A stretch of DNA of 64,000 bases from Viscum album (Eukaryota > Streptophyta > Magnoliopsida > Santalales > Viscaceae): the NCBI GenBank assembly GCA_963277665.1, contig CAUJRU010000140.1, positions 1,426,001 to 1,490,000 on the forward strand. Reading direction: 5' to 3'. The notes under the pieces were generated by a model that did no database searches, was not told the DNA's origin, and saw only the letters and a list, made by a program, of their open reading frames with translations. Position 1 is the stretch's first letter. Each line of letters begins with the position of its first letter. Of this stretch, positions 1 to 9,460 are shown in pieces. Made by a program: the position numbers and the translations under genes.

Positions 1-120
1 ATTCCGAGTTTCTAAAGACACTAAACTATTACGGTCCTTGTGTGTGTGTTTTTTGTTATGTACTAAGTATTCCGCAAAAGTAATGTAATTTCCATGTACG
101 TCAGGCTTCGGGTCTCTACA
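1..120 (+). repeat. Element A, 3' end of left LTR (partial)
   Basis: This is the terminal part of U5, ending TCTCTACA just before the primer-binding site. It is about 95% identical to the end of the right LTR. The remaining 3.5 kb lie upstream of the window. Confidence 0.93.
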
Positions 121-122
121 GT

Positions 123-134
123 TGGTATCAGAGG
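123..134 (+). other. Primer-binding site of element A
   Basis: TGGTATCAGAGG begins two bases after the LTR end. It is complementary to the 3' end of plant initiator methionine tRNA, the usual minus-strand primer of plant LTR retrotransposons. It fixes the orientation as plus. Confidence 0.93.
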
Positions 135-364
135 AAAGGTTTAGTCAACCTTTGGAAACTAGGATGCGAGAACTTTAGTGAGATACCTAGAGATATTTCT
201 AAGGTATGTCTAGGGATTTCCCTAAGGTTAAGTATAAGTATAGGTTATAGTAATAGAAATATGGTAACCTAAGATGTTAGATATTGAAGGTACTCCCCCT
301 TTACTATGTTGTATTCTCCAACATGATTTTTGCCTCTCATAGAATTCTTTTTTTGTTTTATTTA

Positions 365-775
365 ATGGAGGGAACCAGAAGTAATTTGGTTAACATTGAA
401 TCTAATGGACAAATTGGTGACTATGAGCAACAAAATTGTTTAATTCCTAGAGAGAAAGATATTGTGATTATGCCGAATCCGTCATCGCGATATATGATTA
501 ACAATGTGAAATTTAGTGGTATACCTAATTCATCAAAGAAGAGGAAGATAAACTATTATGAATGTTCGCATGTTGAGGAGCATAAAGAAAGGAAGATTGA
601 GATTTCTAAAGAAGGGAAGAAGAACCTTGAGGAATACCTCAAATGGAGGGACCGCTGTTATCTGTGTGGAGAAAATGATTATAGAGTGACCGATTGTTAT
701 GGAGTTCAATGTATTATTTGTGGAGAACATGGGCATTACCCAACTCAATGCCCTGACCTAAAAAGTTACTTCTAA
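365..775 (+). CDS. Shortened gag with two zinc knuckles (element A)
   Basis: An open frame of 136 codons from ATG 365; the frame is open back to 284. I prefer 365 because the homologous gag of the B chain aligns from about there, and the extra upstream residues are an unlikely hydrophobic run. Counted from 284, knuckle 1 has C125, C128, Y133 and C138 (His replaced by Tyr), and knuckle 2 is a canonical CCHC with C143, C146, H151 and C156. The N-terminus resembles the B gag start, then the chain goes almost directly to a basic linker and the knuckles. The capsid domain, about 200 residues in normal gypsy gag, is missing. It may bind RNA but probably cannot build a particle alone. This is the only intact retroelement frame in the window. 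Confidence 0.72.
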   Translation: MEGTRSNLVNIESNGQIGDYEQQNCLIPREKDIVIMPNPSSRYMINNVKFSGIPNSSKKRKINYYECSHVEEHKERKIEISKEGKKNLEEYLKWRDRCYLCGENDYRVTDCYGVQCIICGEHGHYPTQCPDLKSYF

Positions 776-1426
776 ATCAAGGAAGGACTTATTCCAGGAT
801 AATAATTGAAGAGGATGGATTGAAGTGTTTATGTATTGGTATTAAAGAATAATGTTGTTGAGGTACTTTTATTATAATATTTTTGTATTATTCTATTGTG
901 GTTTTCAATAATTTTAATTTACCTGTAACCATGAAAACTGATTCAAATAATTTGAAAAGCAGATGATATGCACATCATGAAGGGATAAGGAGAAAATGAA
1001 ATGTTTGACAGTATTCATGAGCTCATGATTGATATAAGGACTAAGTGATATCATGGTTTGAGTATATAGAATTTTGAGGATTTTGGTATGTGGAAAGTGT
1101 TAACTTTTTACTTCACTCATGTTTTCACTATGGTTCAATGGGTATTCATTTTTTTCAAGAGAATACATGATTAAGGTATTCACATGATTAGAATGTGACC
1201 AACAATATATATATATATGGGATAAATGATGGTATTCACATTCTTGGTTGATGACATTTTAAGTAATAGTTTTCTTTATACTATGAGCTTGGACCGAAGT
1301 ATTTTAGATAATCCTAAATATTGGAATAGATTATGTTGGACATATGCTAAGTATTGTTTAAGGATAGAACTTTTTTCGATATTACTGATGGGATGTTATA
1401 GTAATGTAGTTTTAGAAAAATGATAA
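776..1426 (+). other. Non-coding internal region of element A
   Basis: AT-rich sequence with frequent stops in all frames and a short TA run near 1207-1219. I see no pol domain. A 65-codon frame at 1226-1423 has no recognisable domain and is not called as a gene. Confidence 0.6.
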
Positions 1427-1429
1427 CCT

Positions 1430-1535
1430 ACAGCACGGGCGACAGCCCATCGCGTCGGACGAGGCTGTGGGAATCGAACCCACAACCAAAGTGCGACTGG
1501 CCTTTTTCGCCTACCACTGGCCTACAGGAAGTCCC
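1430..1535 (-). repeat. tRNA-like segment (SINE head or tRNA pseudogene) inside element A
   Basis: Read on the minus strand, a box-A-like TAGGCCAGTGGTAGG is followed by a perfect box B, GGTTCGATTCC. The box B sits in a T-arm with a 5-bp stem, GTGGG/CCCAC. Pol III box spacing fits a tRNA, but the acceptor arms do not pair and no clean anticodon arm can be drawn, so this is not a working tRNA. It is far more GC-rich than its surroundings. A truncated tRNA-derived SINE or a captured tRNA are both possible. I see no poly-A tail or clear target duplication. Confidence 0.55.
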
Positions 1536-1539
1536 TGTT

Positions 1540-2170
1540 TAGTAGAAACTAGTTTTATTATATTAAGCAGTATATGTCCATTTTAGGAACTATATAAGAC
1601 TAATCTCACTATAGATGGACTTATGTATTTTTTTGATAACTTTTATAACCTTTTTTTTGAGACAGATGGAATGACCCATCATTCTATCACATGATCTGCT
1701 AACACATCATGAATGAAAAATTCAACTTCATTTCTTTAAGAGATGAAGTGGAAATTGTCCAAAGAATGAAAAACTGTGAGACTATACAAAAATAACGAAA
1801 GTATTTCTTCTAATTCCAATTTCATCAACTTTACTGAAATGATCTTGAAAAACCAATAATGTTGTCATACTTCCCTTATATCCGATGAATCAGATGGTAC
1901 CTTAGGTCACCACAAATCAATAGCTTTGTGATTTTTGGATTTTTCATAGCCATGTTCTCTACCAATCTCCACCAGAACTTGACGGTTAAAATTCTCTTCC
2001 ATGTCCATATTTTCTCTTATATGGAAACCCAGTGATGAGTTCATATGGGTCACCATTATATTTCATACTATAGTTTTTAAAGTTCAGTTTTGGTATTTCT
2101 TTTTACGATGTGGGTTTTTATGAATAGTAAACGATTTATAACCCCGATGAATTTCGAGGGAGAAATTCAT
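1540..2170 (+). other. 3' non-coding internal region of element A
   Basis: No recognisable protein. The last bases, a 'gaatttcgaggga' motif running into the polypurine tract, match the usual end of gypsy polyproteins in plants, so this may be the residual tail of a deleted pol. Confidence 0.5.
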
Positions 2171-2186
2171 TTCAAGGGGGGTAGAA
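2171..2186 (+). other. Polypurine tract of element A
   Basis: TTCAAGGGGGGTAGAA lies directly before the TGTAACA start of the right LTR. The same arrangement, with a G-rich tract and TAGAA, precedes the B LTR at 31413. This is the plus-strand primer site. Confidence 0.88.
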
Positions 2187-2267
2187 TGTAACAACCCGAG
2201 ATTTTATAAGATAAAATCTTTTTAATTTCATTCATATCTTCTATTGTACGACACACCTAGATTATCT

Positions 2268-2525
2268 TGCGCTTTACGCAACACTGTATTAGCTTGCAAT
2301 ATACGCAACACTTTTCTCGGCTCTTGTTACACACAATTTCAAGTTCAAAGTTATTCTACGCAACATTGAGTGTATATATTTATATATATATATTAAATTT
2401 ATAAATAAAATATGGTTGGATTCTGTTATACGCAACAACAAAGGAGTTGTGCACTACATGCAACCCTGACTTGGCTTGCATTACACGCATTCACGACCTT
2501 CCTCAATAGCGTGTGTTGTACGCAA
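2268..2525 (+). repeat. U3 repeats of TACGCAA in element A LTR
   Basis: Five exact TACGCAA copies start at 2275, 2302, 2357, 2429 and 2519, with variants near 2455 and 2482. Several are preceded by TTGC to form small palindromes such as TTGCGCTTTACGCAA. Position upstream of the TATA box suggests transcription-factor sites or a methylation target (inference). Confidence 0.65.
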
Positions 2526-3459
2526 TACCGGGTTTTACTAAACAACGATATATTATTATAATATTGTTATGAACTAGCCGTTATGAATAGTGTTAACTAA
2601 ATTATGAATTTTATAACATTATTATTCATCTGACACATTTCTAGAACATGGTATAAGAACAAAATAAATTTTTCGGGTAAAATAAGTATTTTTCAAAAAA
2701 TGCAGTTTTGCCGCCTTTTGATGGCGTACCCACTTTAAATCTAGTTTTTGACATGTTTATAAGTTCAATTTGACAAAATAAAATTCTTATTTTGAATCAG
2801 GATATAAAAATTTACATTAGATAAAGTTTTGATATTTTTCTGATAATTTTCATATTTTAATGAATAGTAAAAACACGCTATATTTTAATTAAAAACAACT
2901 TTTTTCATCGTTATAAATGCCCAAATAAATGTAATTTGAGACTTTTTATGACTTAAATTAATTTTATAGGTTAATATGACATGTTATTGTTGATATAAGT
3001 AACATGGTTCGAACTTATCATTCTGTTATGAATTTCATAAAAATTATGTACCAAATAGTGTCAAAATTGACATAAATTAGTTTTTAAAAAAACTATTATA
3101 TTATTAATTGTTATTTAATTCCTAAAAATATAAAGTTTGGCCAAATGACTTAGATAAGGAAATATATATTAATAATAAACAACTTGGGGGTAGTTTGCCT
3201 TGTTATGGTAATATTATTAACCATATAGTGTAAGAAAACAAAAAGACACGGTAAAAGTTAAATTCTTTAACTTAGAGTTAAATCTAATTGATAAGGTTAA
3301 AATAATAACCTAACCTTGTCTAAATACTATTGGATGAGAGTATTTCGACCCATACCCACTTTATCTTCGAAATAAGACCCTTTGGAACCATTATAAACCG
3401 AATTTGACCTTAATATAAAATAATATTTTCAGATTTTCCTTAGGTGCCCCTCTCCTCCC

Positions 3460-3469
3460 TTATAAAAGG
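3460..3469 (+). promoter_or_regulatory. TATA box of element A LTR
   Basis: TTATAAAAGG is followed by a pyrimidine-rich stretch (ACCTCCTCCCTCTCC), typical of a plant core promoter. Counterparts occur in the B LTRs at about 24731, 33690 and 42911, at a matching distance before the conserved AAGAGGTAA block. Confidence 0.75.
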
Positions 3470-3789
3470 CACCTCCTCCCTCTCCTCCTCACACCAATTT
3501 GAGCATTCAAGCTCAGAAAACCCCTACCAAAATCTCTTCTCCACTTCCCTAGTATCATCCTAGAGGTCCTGGGCTTCTTCAAAGACCATCCTTAGTACTT
3601 TAAGTGGAGCTTAAGAAAAGGCACGTCAAAAAGAGGTAATATCCATTACCAATCTTTTTCAATTTCATTCTTCTTCAACTTCTTCTTATTTAGTTGTTTC
3701 ATGATAAAGTAATAACATCAGTATTTATTATATACTGATATGTTATTATAAATATGAAACAACTCTAATTAACCTTCTATCCATCTTAC

Positions 3790-3860
3790 GGAAAAAGGAA
3801 ATCACCGCGCGTGCGTACGTACGGAATACCGTCTCCACGCCGTGGTGTAATCTATTTTCC
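3790..3860 (+). repeat. LTR hairpin 1 (element A)
   Basis: The arms are 3790-3813 and 3836-3860, with CACC/GGTG and CGTG/CACG pairing plus an outer GGAAA/TTTCC. The loop at 3814-3835 begins CGTACGTACGG and ends ACCGTCTC. Inside the loop ACGG and CCGT can pair again. Confidence 0.75.
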
Positions 3861-3976
3861 GCCACCACCTTAATTGGATTGGTATAATGGTGTAATGAGT
3901 AAATATATATGATTATTATAAAGTGATATTGATACTGAAATAGTATACATACACTTCAACACAATTTCACGATCAT

Positions 3977-4044
3977 GAGAATGATATCATCGCTCGTGCG
4001 TACGTACGGACTACCGTCTCCACGACGCGATGAGATTCATTCTC
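3977..4044 (+). repeat. LTR hairpin 2 (element A)
   Basis: The left arm (3977-3998) and right arm (4021-4044) pair over GAGAATGA/TCATTCTC, ATCATCGC/GCGATGAG and TCGTG/CACGA with small bulges. The loop (3999-4020) is the same 22-nt sequence as in hairpin 3 and differs by one base in hairpin 1. The best preserved B counterpart is at 43436-43505. Confidence 0.78.
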
Positions 4045-4174
4045 CACATTAACCATTCATGAATGATTATAAAGTATATATAATGAATAATAATGAAATA
4101 TATGACTTGGTAAATCTACTGGATTTATGTATATATATATATGTCATCTACCTACTTCCATTCAAGACAATAAG

Positions 4175-4239
4175 GAAAGGAAAATAGCGTTCATGCGTAC
4201 GTACGGACTACCGTCTCCATGAACGGTGTATTTCATTTC
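4175..4239 (+). repeat. LTR hairpin 3 (element A)
   Basis: The arms are 4175-4195 and 4218-4239, with a perfect 8-bp inner stem CGTTCATG/CATGAACG and GAAA/TTTC outer pairs. The arm sequence is unlike hairpins 1 and 2, but the loop (4196-4217) is identical to hairpin 2. Confidence 0.76.
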
Positions 4240-5823
4240 ATTTATCTATATATTATATATATATATATATGGAATATATATGATATATAAATCATATTTT
4301 ATATTCTGGAAGTAAGTAAATCATGATATAAGTAATAATAATGTCAAGAACAACAAGTCCAAACACCTACGATAAATGAAACGATTTTACCCAAAACGCT
4401 TCTTTAACATGGAATTTACAAAAGAACGGGTAATATAAAGTCATAAGTGAACCATATATGATATCATAACAATGAATATGATTCTGCAAAAAGTTAATGA
4501 CATTATTTAAATCATTATACAGGAAGTTCGGATACATACAAAGTATATCGGACATAAGGTAAGGGAAAATATCACAATCTCATTTTTATCCGAGATTTTT
4601 TATACTTTGGTATTTACCGGGGTGTATTTTATCATCCACATCCATGTTTCCTCAATATGTAATATTTTAATCATTATACAATAGTTTATATCCAATTTTA
4701 TCCTTCGGTGAGTTATTAGTAAAAGATATGAAAGGGATCGTTTGTCGTTTTTCGTACGAGGTACTTTTTTGACTTTTCCAACAAAAGTATGAGAAGAATG
4801 TTTTTTTAACATATACAGAATGAATGGATTTTTAAAACATTATTTCCAATAAGCTTACTTTACAATTTTTCCAGTTTATTTTTAATCAACTTCTTTTAGT
4901 TTAAAATTGTAAGACATGTTAAGAAAGGAAAATGTTTTTGAAGTAGAAAGGATATTTTCCTCAAGAATGGAGTTCAAGTGTTTTATCAAAATTATTTTCT
5001 ATATAAGATAATATAGGGTTCTGTTTTTATCCCTATTATTACATGGATTTGATTATGTTGTGATGGAAATATTTTTATGAATTCCATTATCTTATATGAA
5101 TTGTTTTATGATGTCATGTTGTTTAAGAATCCCATTTTTATTACATGGGTTATGCAATGATGTATGATTTATGATTTTGTGCCACACATAAGAATGGTAT
5201 CATTATGAGATGGGTGGGACCTATATATCCCTCCAATTCATTGGGTAAAGATTTTATATATCATGAGATAGACATGACTGGAATGGTAGGTTATACCGGT
5301 TCAGTGAAACAAGACTGAAACGAGGGTGACTCGGTTCAGAAATGGACTTTGTCTAATACGATAGTCTTGGCAATGAGTCTTGACTAATAAGATATGATTC
5401 TATATGATTACGTGTGTATGCCACAAAGTTACATGTTTTATGTTATGATTATTGGGATTTCATTTCACTACTATGATTTATCCCATGTTATGAAATTATG
5501 ATCTCTTTTGCAGGTTAAGATTTCCAAAAGATATGTTCTTATGAATATGACGTGATTGATATTTTTTTTGTTTACCCTTACTGAGGATTTGAGCTCACCC
5601 TTTTATGTTTCTTTTCCAAGACATAAATAAAGGAATTTGGTTTAAAAAAAATGAGATCGTTATGGGAGATGTTGAAGACATTTCACCAAGATTAGAAGAT
5701 TATATTCCGAGTTTCCAAATACACTAAACTATTACGGTCCTTGTGTGTGTGTTTTTTGTTATGTAATAAGTATTCCGCAAAAGTAATGTAATGTCCATGT
5801 ACATCAGGCTTCGGGTCTCTACA

Positions 5824-6705
5824 AAGGTAAACCCCACAAATATACCCTCCAACAACCTCTCAGAAAAATGAATGAATCATCGGTCAAACCTTTTGTAAGT
5901 TGACCCATGTTGTTTTTATTATTCATGAACGGGGAAGATGAAAGCATTTAAAATGAAAAAATGAATAAACCCTCAACCTCAAATCATCGGAGAAATGAAA
6001 TCTCTTGAAGGTGGGTCTTTGTTCTTCATTACCACAATAGGTTTCCAACGATGCCTCTCATACATCATCACCTGGTTTGTGGTTCGGTGTCGTTCGTCCC
6101 ATCCAATTGGGTTTGACTCTGTCCTCGAAGGGTCTGGAATCACGATGGTCCTTCAACACTTTGTTTCTTAGTGATGTTGTGCCAATACCTCCCCCTAGGC
6201 TCTGAATATATAAGAGAGGGGGATGATAAGTAACGATGTTGAAGATTAATGGGGTTCATCAATTAAGATTCTTTTTAATTCTCCCAAAACATCGTTACTT
6301 ATGGTTTGCTGGTCAAGACATTTATTGGCTTTACACATCGCTGGACTCACCCCTTTCTTTATTTATTTGATGATATGAAATAAAATATTAAAATTATTTA
6401 ATTTCATTTATTTTAAAAAGTAACAAAACATAACTTTTTCGTTGGACCTACTATTGTCAAAGTAAATCCTCCATTAAGAAAATCACAGCGATGTGGATAT
6501 GACTTTTCCCTTGGATTTTTAATCTATTCAATGATTTAAAAGATATAAATCACCGCTCAAGTGTTTACTGAACGTACAAGAATTTTATTCCGGAAATTGA
6601 TTCCAAGAACATCGGGCCTCGAAATCATGCGCCATCAATTTTCATAGACTCGTTATAATTCAATATAATTAAAAAATAATTACATGCAAAATCAGAGTCT
6701 CTACA
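5824..6705 (-). repeat. Element D 3' LTR, first 882 bp, cut by element A
   Basis: It aligns throughout with 13908-14784, including the TATATAAGAGAGGGGG block and the AACATAACTTTTTC segment. The minus-strand start is TGTAGAGAC at 6705, preceded by the purine-rich GTGGGGAGAA. The first 5 bp, aaggt, should duplicate the sequence left of element A. Confidence 0.85.
6226..6302 (-). repeat. 15-bp perfect inverted repeat in element D 3' LTR
   Basis: ATAAGTAACGATGTT (6226-6240) and its exact complement (6288-6302) flank 47 bp. In the other LTR the arms are degraded (about 14308-14383) although the spacer is well conserved. It lies next to the TATA-like block. Confidence 0.75.
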
Positions 6706-7052
6706 TTCTCCCCACATTTGGGCTTCTTATCCTTAAAATCTACAACATATACTATGAAAAAAAATGGGTGTATGGAACACTAATCTGAGCCTCAAACTCA
6801 CTTGTTCTCTCTTGGAGGTTCTCTAGCTCCATGTGAACGTTCAATAGAGGTATCAACCGCCCATGAAGGACCCGCTCTTGTTGATTCTCATTCTCTATTT
6901 AAACCTCCGTAAACGTCACCCCATCATCTAAGTCCAACCCGCCATGGTCGATGATGCCTGATGGGTCATGCATGTATCTCCTCAACTGGGATACGTGGAA
7001 GACATCGTGCACATTATCTTACTATGGTGGATGTTCCTAGTAGTATTCCACC
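6706..7052 (-). other. End of element D polyprotein and 3' untranslated part
   Basis: The purine-rich tract beside the LTR is clear. The rest, at the position of the integrase C-terminus, is too decayed for me to read as protein. Confidence 0.5.
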
Positions 7053-8110
7053 TCACCTATCCTCCAATGTATCATAAATATCCCAAGAAACCTCAGTGAT
7101 AACTTTCTTCCTCGACCAAATCTCCATAGTCCCGGATGAGGAGAGACTTGAAAAATCATTCTCTCCCTCCTGGAACACGAACGATATTGGTATTATTTCA
7201 ACATATGACTTATGTCTTCTCTGTGTAGTCTTCATCTGCTCCTGGATGGTGTGAACCTTCTCAGTGGTAGCCCGTACCAACTTTCGACCCATAAGTGCTA
7301 ACTCCCCTAGGTCAATCCTGCATTGTGGTGATTTATAGGGTCGACCGTACAATGTCTCGAAAGCTTCCATATCGATGGTGGAGAGATTACTGTTGTTGTA
7401 TGTAAATTCTAAAAAGGTAAAGTGATCCTCCCAACTGTGGCCAAAATCTTGGATGTGTGCATGTAGCATGTCCACCAGTGTTTGTATGGTCTGCTTTGTC
7501 TTACAATCTATCTGCAGATAAAAGGTGGTGCTCAAACTCTGCTATGTCCCAAACTCCTCCTATAATCTCTTCCACAACTAATATATATAATGTGAATCAT
7601 TACCTGAGGTGATCATCAATGGAACAACATGAAGTTACACAAGTTCTTGTACATGGAGGAGACCCATGCCCTATATTGATCCATTTTCTTTAATGGTTAG
7701 GATGTTGGCTAACATGGTGAGTCATTCAATGATCACCAAAATAGAATCGTGTCCCATGGATGTATGAGGAAGACCTGTTACAAATACCATGGAGATTCCA
7801 TCCCACTTTCACTCTGACACCTCTTGTGGATGAGCTAAGCTTGCTGTAACCTGATTCCTGGCTTTTATTAGCTGATAAGTGAGGCATCGTGAAACAAACT
7901 CTACCAATTCCTTCTTCATCCTTAGCCAACAATGCTGATTCTAGAGGTCCCAGAACATTTTCAAAACACCAGGATGTACTGTGAGGGGGGACATATCGAA
8001 CTCCCTCAACACCTCCTCTCATAGCGCATGCGGTACCATGGTAAGTCCTATAAATAGGATGATGAGATCCCCATCTTTAGAAAACCCATCAGGTGCCTAC
8101 CCTGAGGATA
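7053..8110 (-). pseudogene. Element D integrase remnant
   Basis: The integrase would insert the cDNA into the host chromosome. Read leftwards, part of the zinc-binding module is visible (SRCLTYQ, second Cys replaced by Tyr), then the catalytic core with the Glu region (QEEFGT-like), then a 160-codon open stretch (7535-7053). That stretch includes the post-Glu segment (QIDCKTKQTIQTL), a FTYNNS motif, ETLYGR and the start of the C-terminal barrel. Several stops and at least two frameshifts separate the pieces. The order and motifs are those of Ty3/gypsy integrase, closest in style to Del/Tekay. Confidence 0.82.
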
Positions 8111-8259
8111 TCTGAGAATATCGAGCCTCACAATCAATGTCCCCAAGTCACACCTCCCGTACTCACTGAAGAAGGGGAGGAGTAACCATCATAGACTGCT
8201 ATTATGATCCTCCATCTCTGACCATAAAGGATATTTGCAACACGGCTAGCTGCTGTGTC

Positions 8260-8760
8260 GCCTCACTCAGTAACGGCCGACCAGACATCCTGCTGAGTGC
8301 ATCTTCTACCACGTTCCCCATCCCAGTAGTATAGACTATCTCAAATTCATATTCCTTGAGAAACTATAGCCACCATTTATATCTCAGGATTAGGTCACTA
8401 TGAGGGAATATATACCTCAGTATCTATTGATTAGGCAAGACTATTAAATGTTCTCCAATTATGTAATGTCGCCACAACTTCTTGGTGAATACCACTACTA
8501 CAAACACCATTTCATGGGTAGCATAGTTTTAATAATGTTTTCATATCTATAATGAGCCATAGGAAAACACTACACTCTCCTGCATCAGGACCCACCCTTG
8601 TTCGGTCCCCGATTTGTCATAGTAGATTGCATACCCAACTCCCTTTTCTGGTAGCCTCAAGATGGGGGCACTCGTCAGTATCTGCCTCAGCTCCTGAAAC
8701 TGTAATGGAATCTCTCCTTCCATACGAAGGGCTACCCCTAATTCGTCCATGCAGACAAGG
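8260..8760 (-). pseudogene. Element D RNase H remnant
   Basis: The frame at 8750-8547 holds the junction from reverse transcriptase to RNase H: FQELRQILTSAPIL, then YAIYYDKSG with the first catalytic Asp, then the VLMQE motif. The downstream part is in other frames with stops. RNase H removes the RNA strand during reverse transcription. Confidence 0.78.
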
Positions 8761-9450
8761 GTTCCAATACTGTAGAAAATTCAGGCATGAATCTCTAGTA
8801 GTATCCAGCCAACCCCAGAAAAACTCTGCTCCTCGGTCACTCCATTGGGTGGCTCCCAAGAAATAATAGCCACTATGTTTTCTAGATCCACTAAAACTCT
8901 AGTCTTCAAGATAACAGGTCACAGAAAGTGGAAATTTCATATCCATAACAAGAAATTTGAGTGCTTAACAAAAATCTGGTTCTCTCAGAGTGCATCAAGA
9001 ACTATCTGCAGGTGATAGGCATGCTCCTCCTCCATCGTTGAGTAAATCAAGATGTCATCAATGAACACCACCAAAATATGATCGAGGTATTGATTAATTA
9101 TATTGTTCATGAGTCCCATGAACACTTATAGGGCATTGGTTCTGTGAAAGGCATTACCAAGAACCCATGATGGCCATACCAAAATTTGAAATCCATCTTC
9201 GGCACATCCTCAACTTTTATCCTGAGATGATGATCTCCTGATCTAAGTTCTATATGTGATAACCAATGATTTCCCTTCAACTGATCGAAAAGATAATCAT
9301 TCCTTGGAATTTGATACTTGTTATTAAAGGTCACCTAGTTTATGCCTTGATTGGCCACACATAGTCTCAAACTCTCATCTCCCTTCATGGCAAACAAAAT
9401 CGAGGTTTACCTGGGAGAAACACTGGGTCTTATGAAGCCCTTTTCCTGAA
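8760..9450 (-). pseudogene. Element D reverse transcriptase remnant
   Basis: 9334-9107 reads as the fingers and palm start (PRNDYLFDQL, IELRSGDHHLRIK, YGHHGFLVMPF). After a frameshift the catalytic box FIDDILIY is intact, with its two Asp codons at 9059-9054, followed by [15 protein letters not shown]. The connection region after it is broken by stops. Domain order places protease to the right and RNase H to the left. Confidence 0.84.
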
Positions 9451-9460
9451 ATTCCTCCAA

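Larger units (their letters stand above)
3636..5513 (+). other. Candidate leader intron inside element A LTR
   Basis: A strong donor, AAGAG|GTAATATCC, lies about 175 bp after the TATA box, and a strong acceptor, CTCTTTTGCAG|GTT, lies near the LTR end. The donor block is conserved at 24908 and 33866 and slightly changed at 43088 in the B LTRs. The acceptor is not visible in B, which is badly decayed. If real, it would remove 1.9 kb of leader, including all three hairpins. No transcript evidence is available. Confidence 0.4.
1..5823 (+). mobile_element. Element A: young non-autonomous gypsy-type LTR retrotransposon (left end off window)
   Basis: The last 120 bases of a left LTR (1-120) match 5702-5823, the end of a second, full-length LTR (2187-5823). 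Over this overlap I count five substitutions and one GT-repeat length difference, so the insertion is much younger than anything else here. Between the LTRs lie a primer-binding site, one short gag frame, a tRNA-like segment, non-coding sequence and a polypurine tract, in 2,066 bp. No protease, reverse transcriptase, RNase H or integrase is present, so the element could not move alone. LTR start, TATA region, gag knuckles and LTR end all resemble the B chain, which makes B-type elements the likely autonomous partners (inference). The 5 bp after the right end, aaggt, are the expected target-site duplicate; the other copy is outside the window. Confidence 0.88.
2187..5823 (+). repeat. Element A right LTR, 3,637 bp
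   Basis: It starts TGTAACAACCC and ends TCTCTACA. In order it holds U3 with palindromic TACGCAA repeats (2275-2525), a TATA box near 3461, a possible splice donor at 3636, three hairpins (3790-4239), and a long AT-rich R/U5 with a possible splice acceptor at 5513. The portion downstream of the TATA box aligns with the three B LTRs. U3 is about 1 kb shorter than in B. Confidence 0.9.

Noticed and set aside
1430..1535. Functional tRNA gene
   Set aside because: The acceptor stem does not pair and the anticodon arm cannot be formed; only the pol III boxes and T-arm are tRNA-like.
3790..4239. CRISPR array
   Set aside because: Repeated units are 190 bp apart in a plant LTR with self-complementary arms that vary; no spacer pattern and no cas genes.
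8552..8866. 104-codon plus-strand frame
   Set aside because: Shadow of the minus-strand D reverse transcriptase/RNase H remnant.
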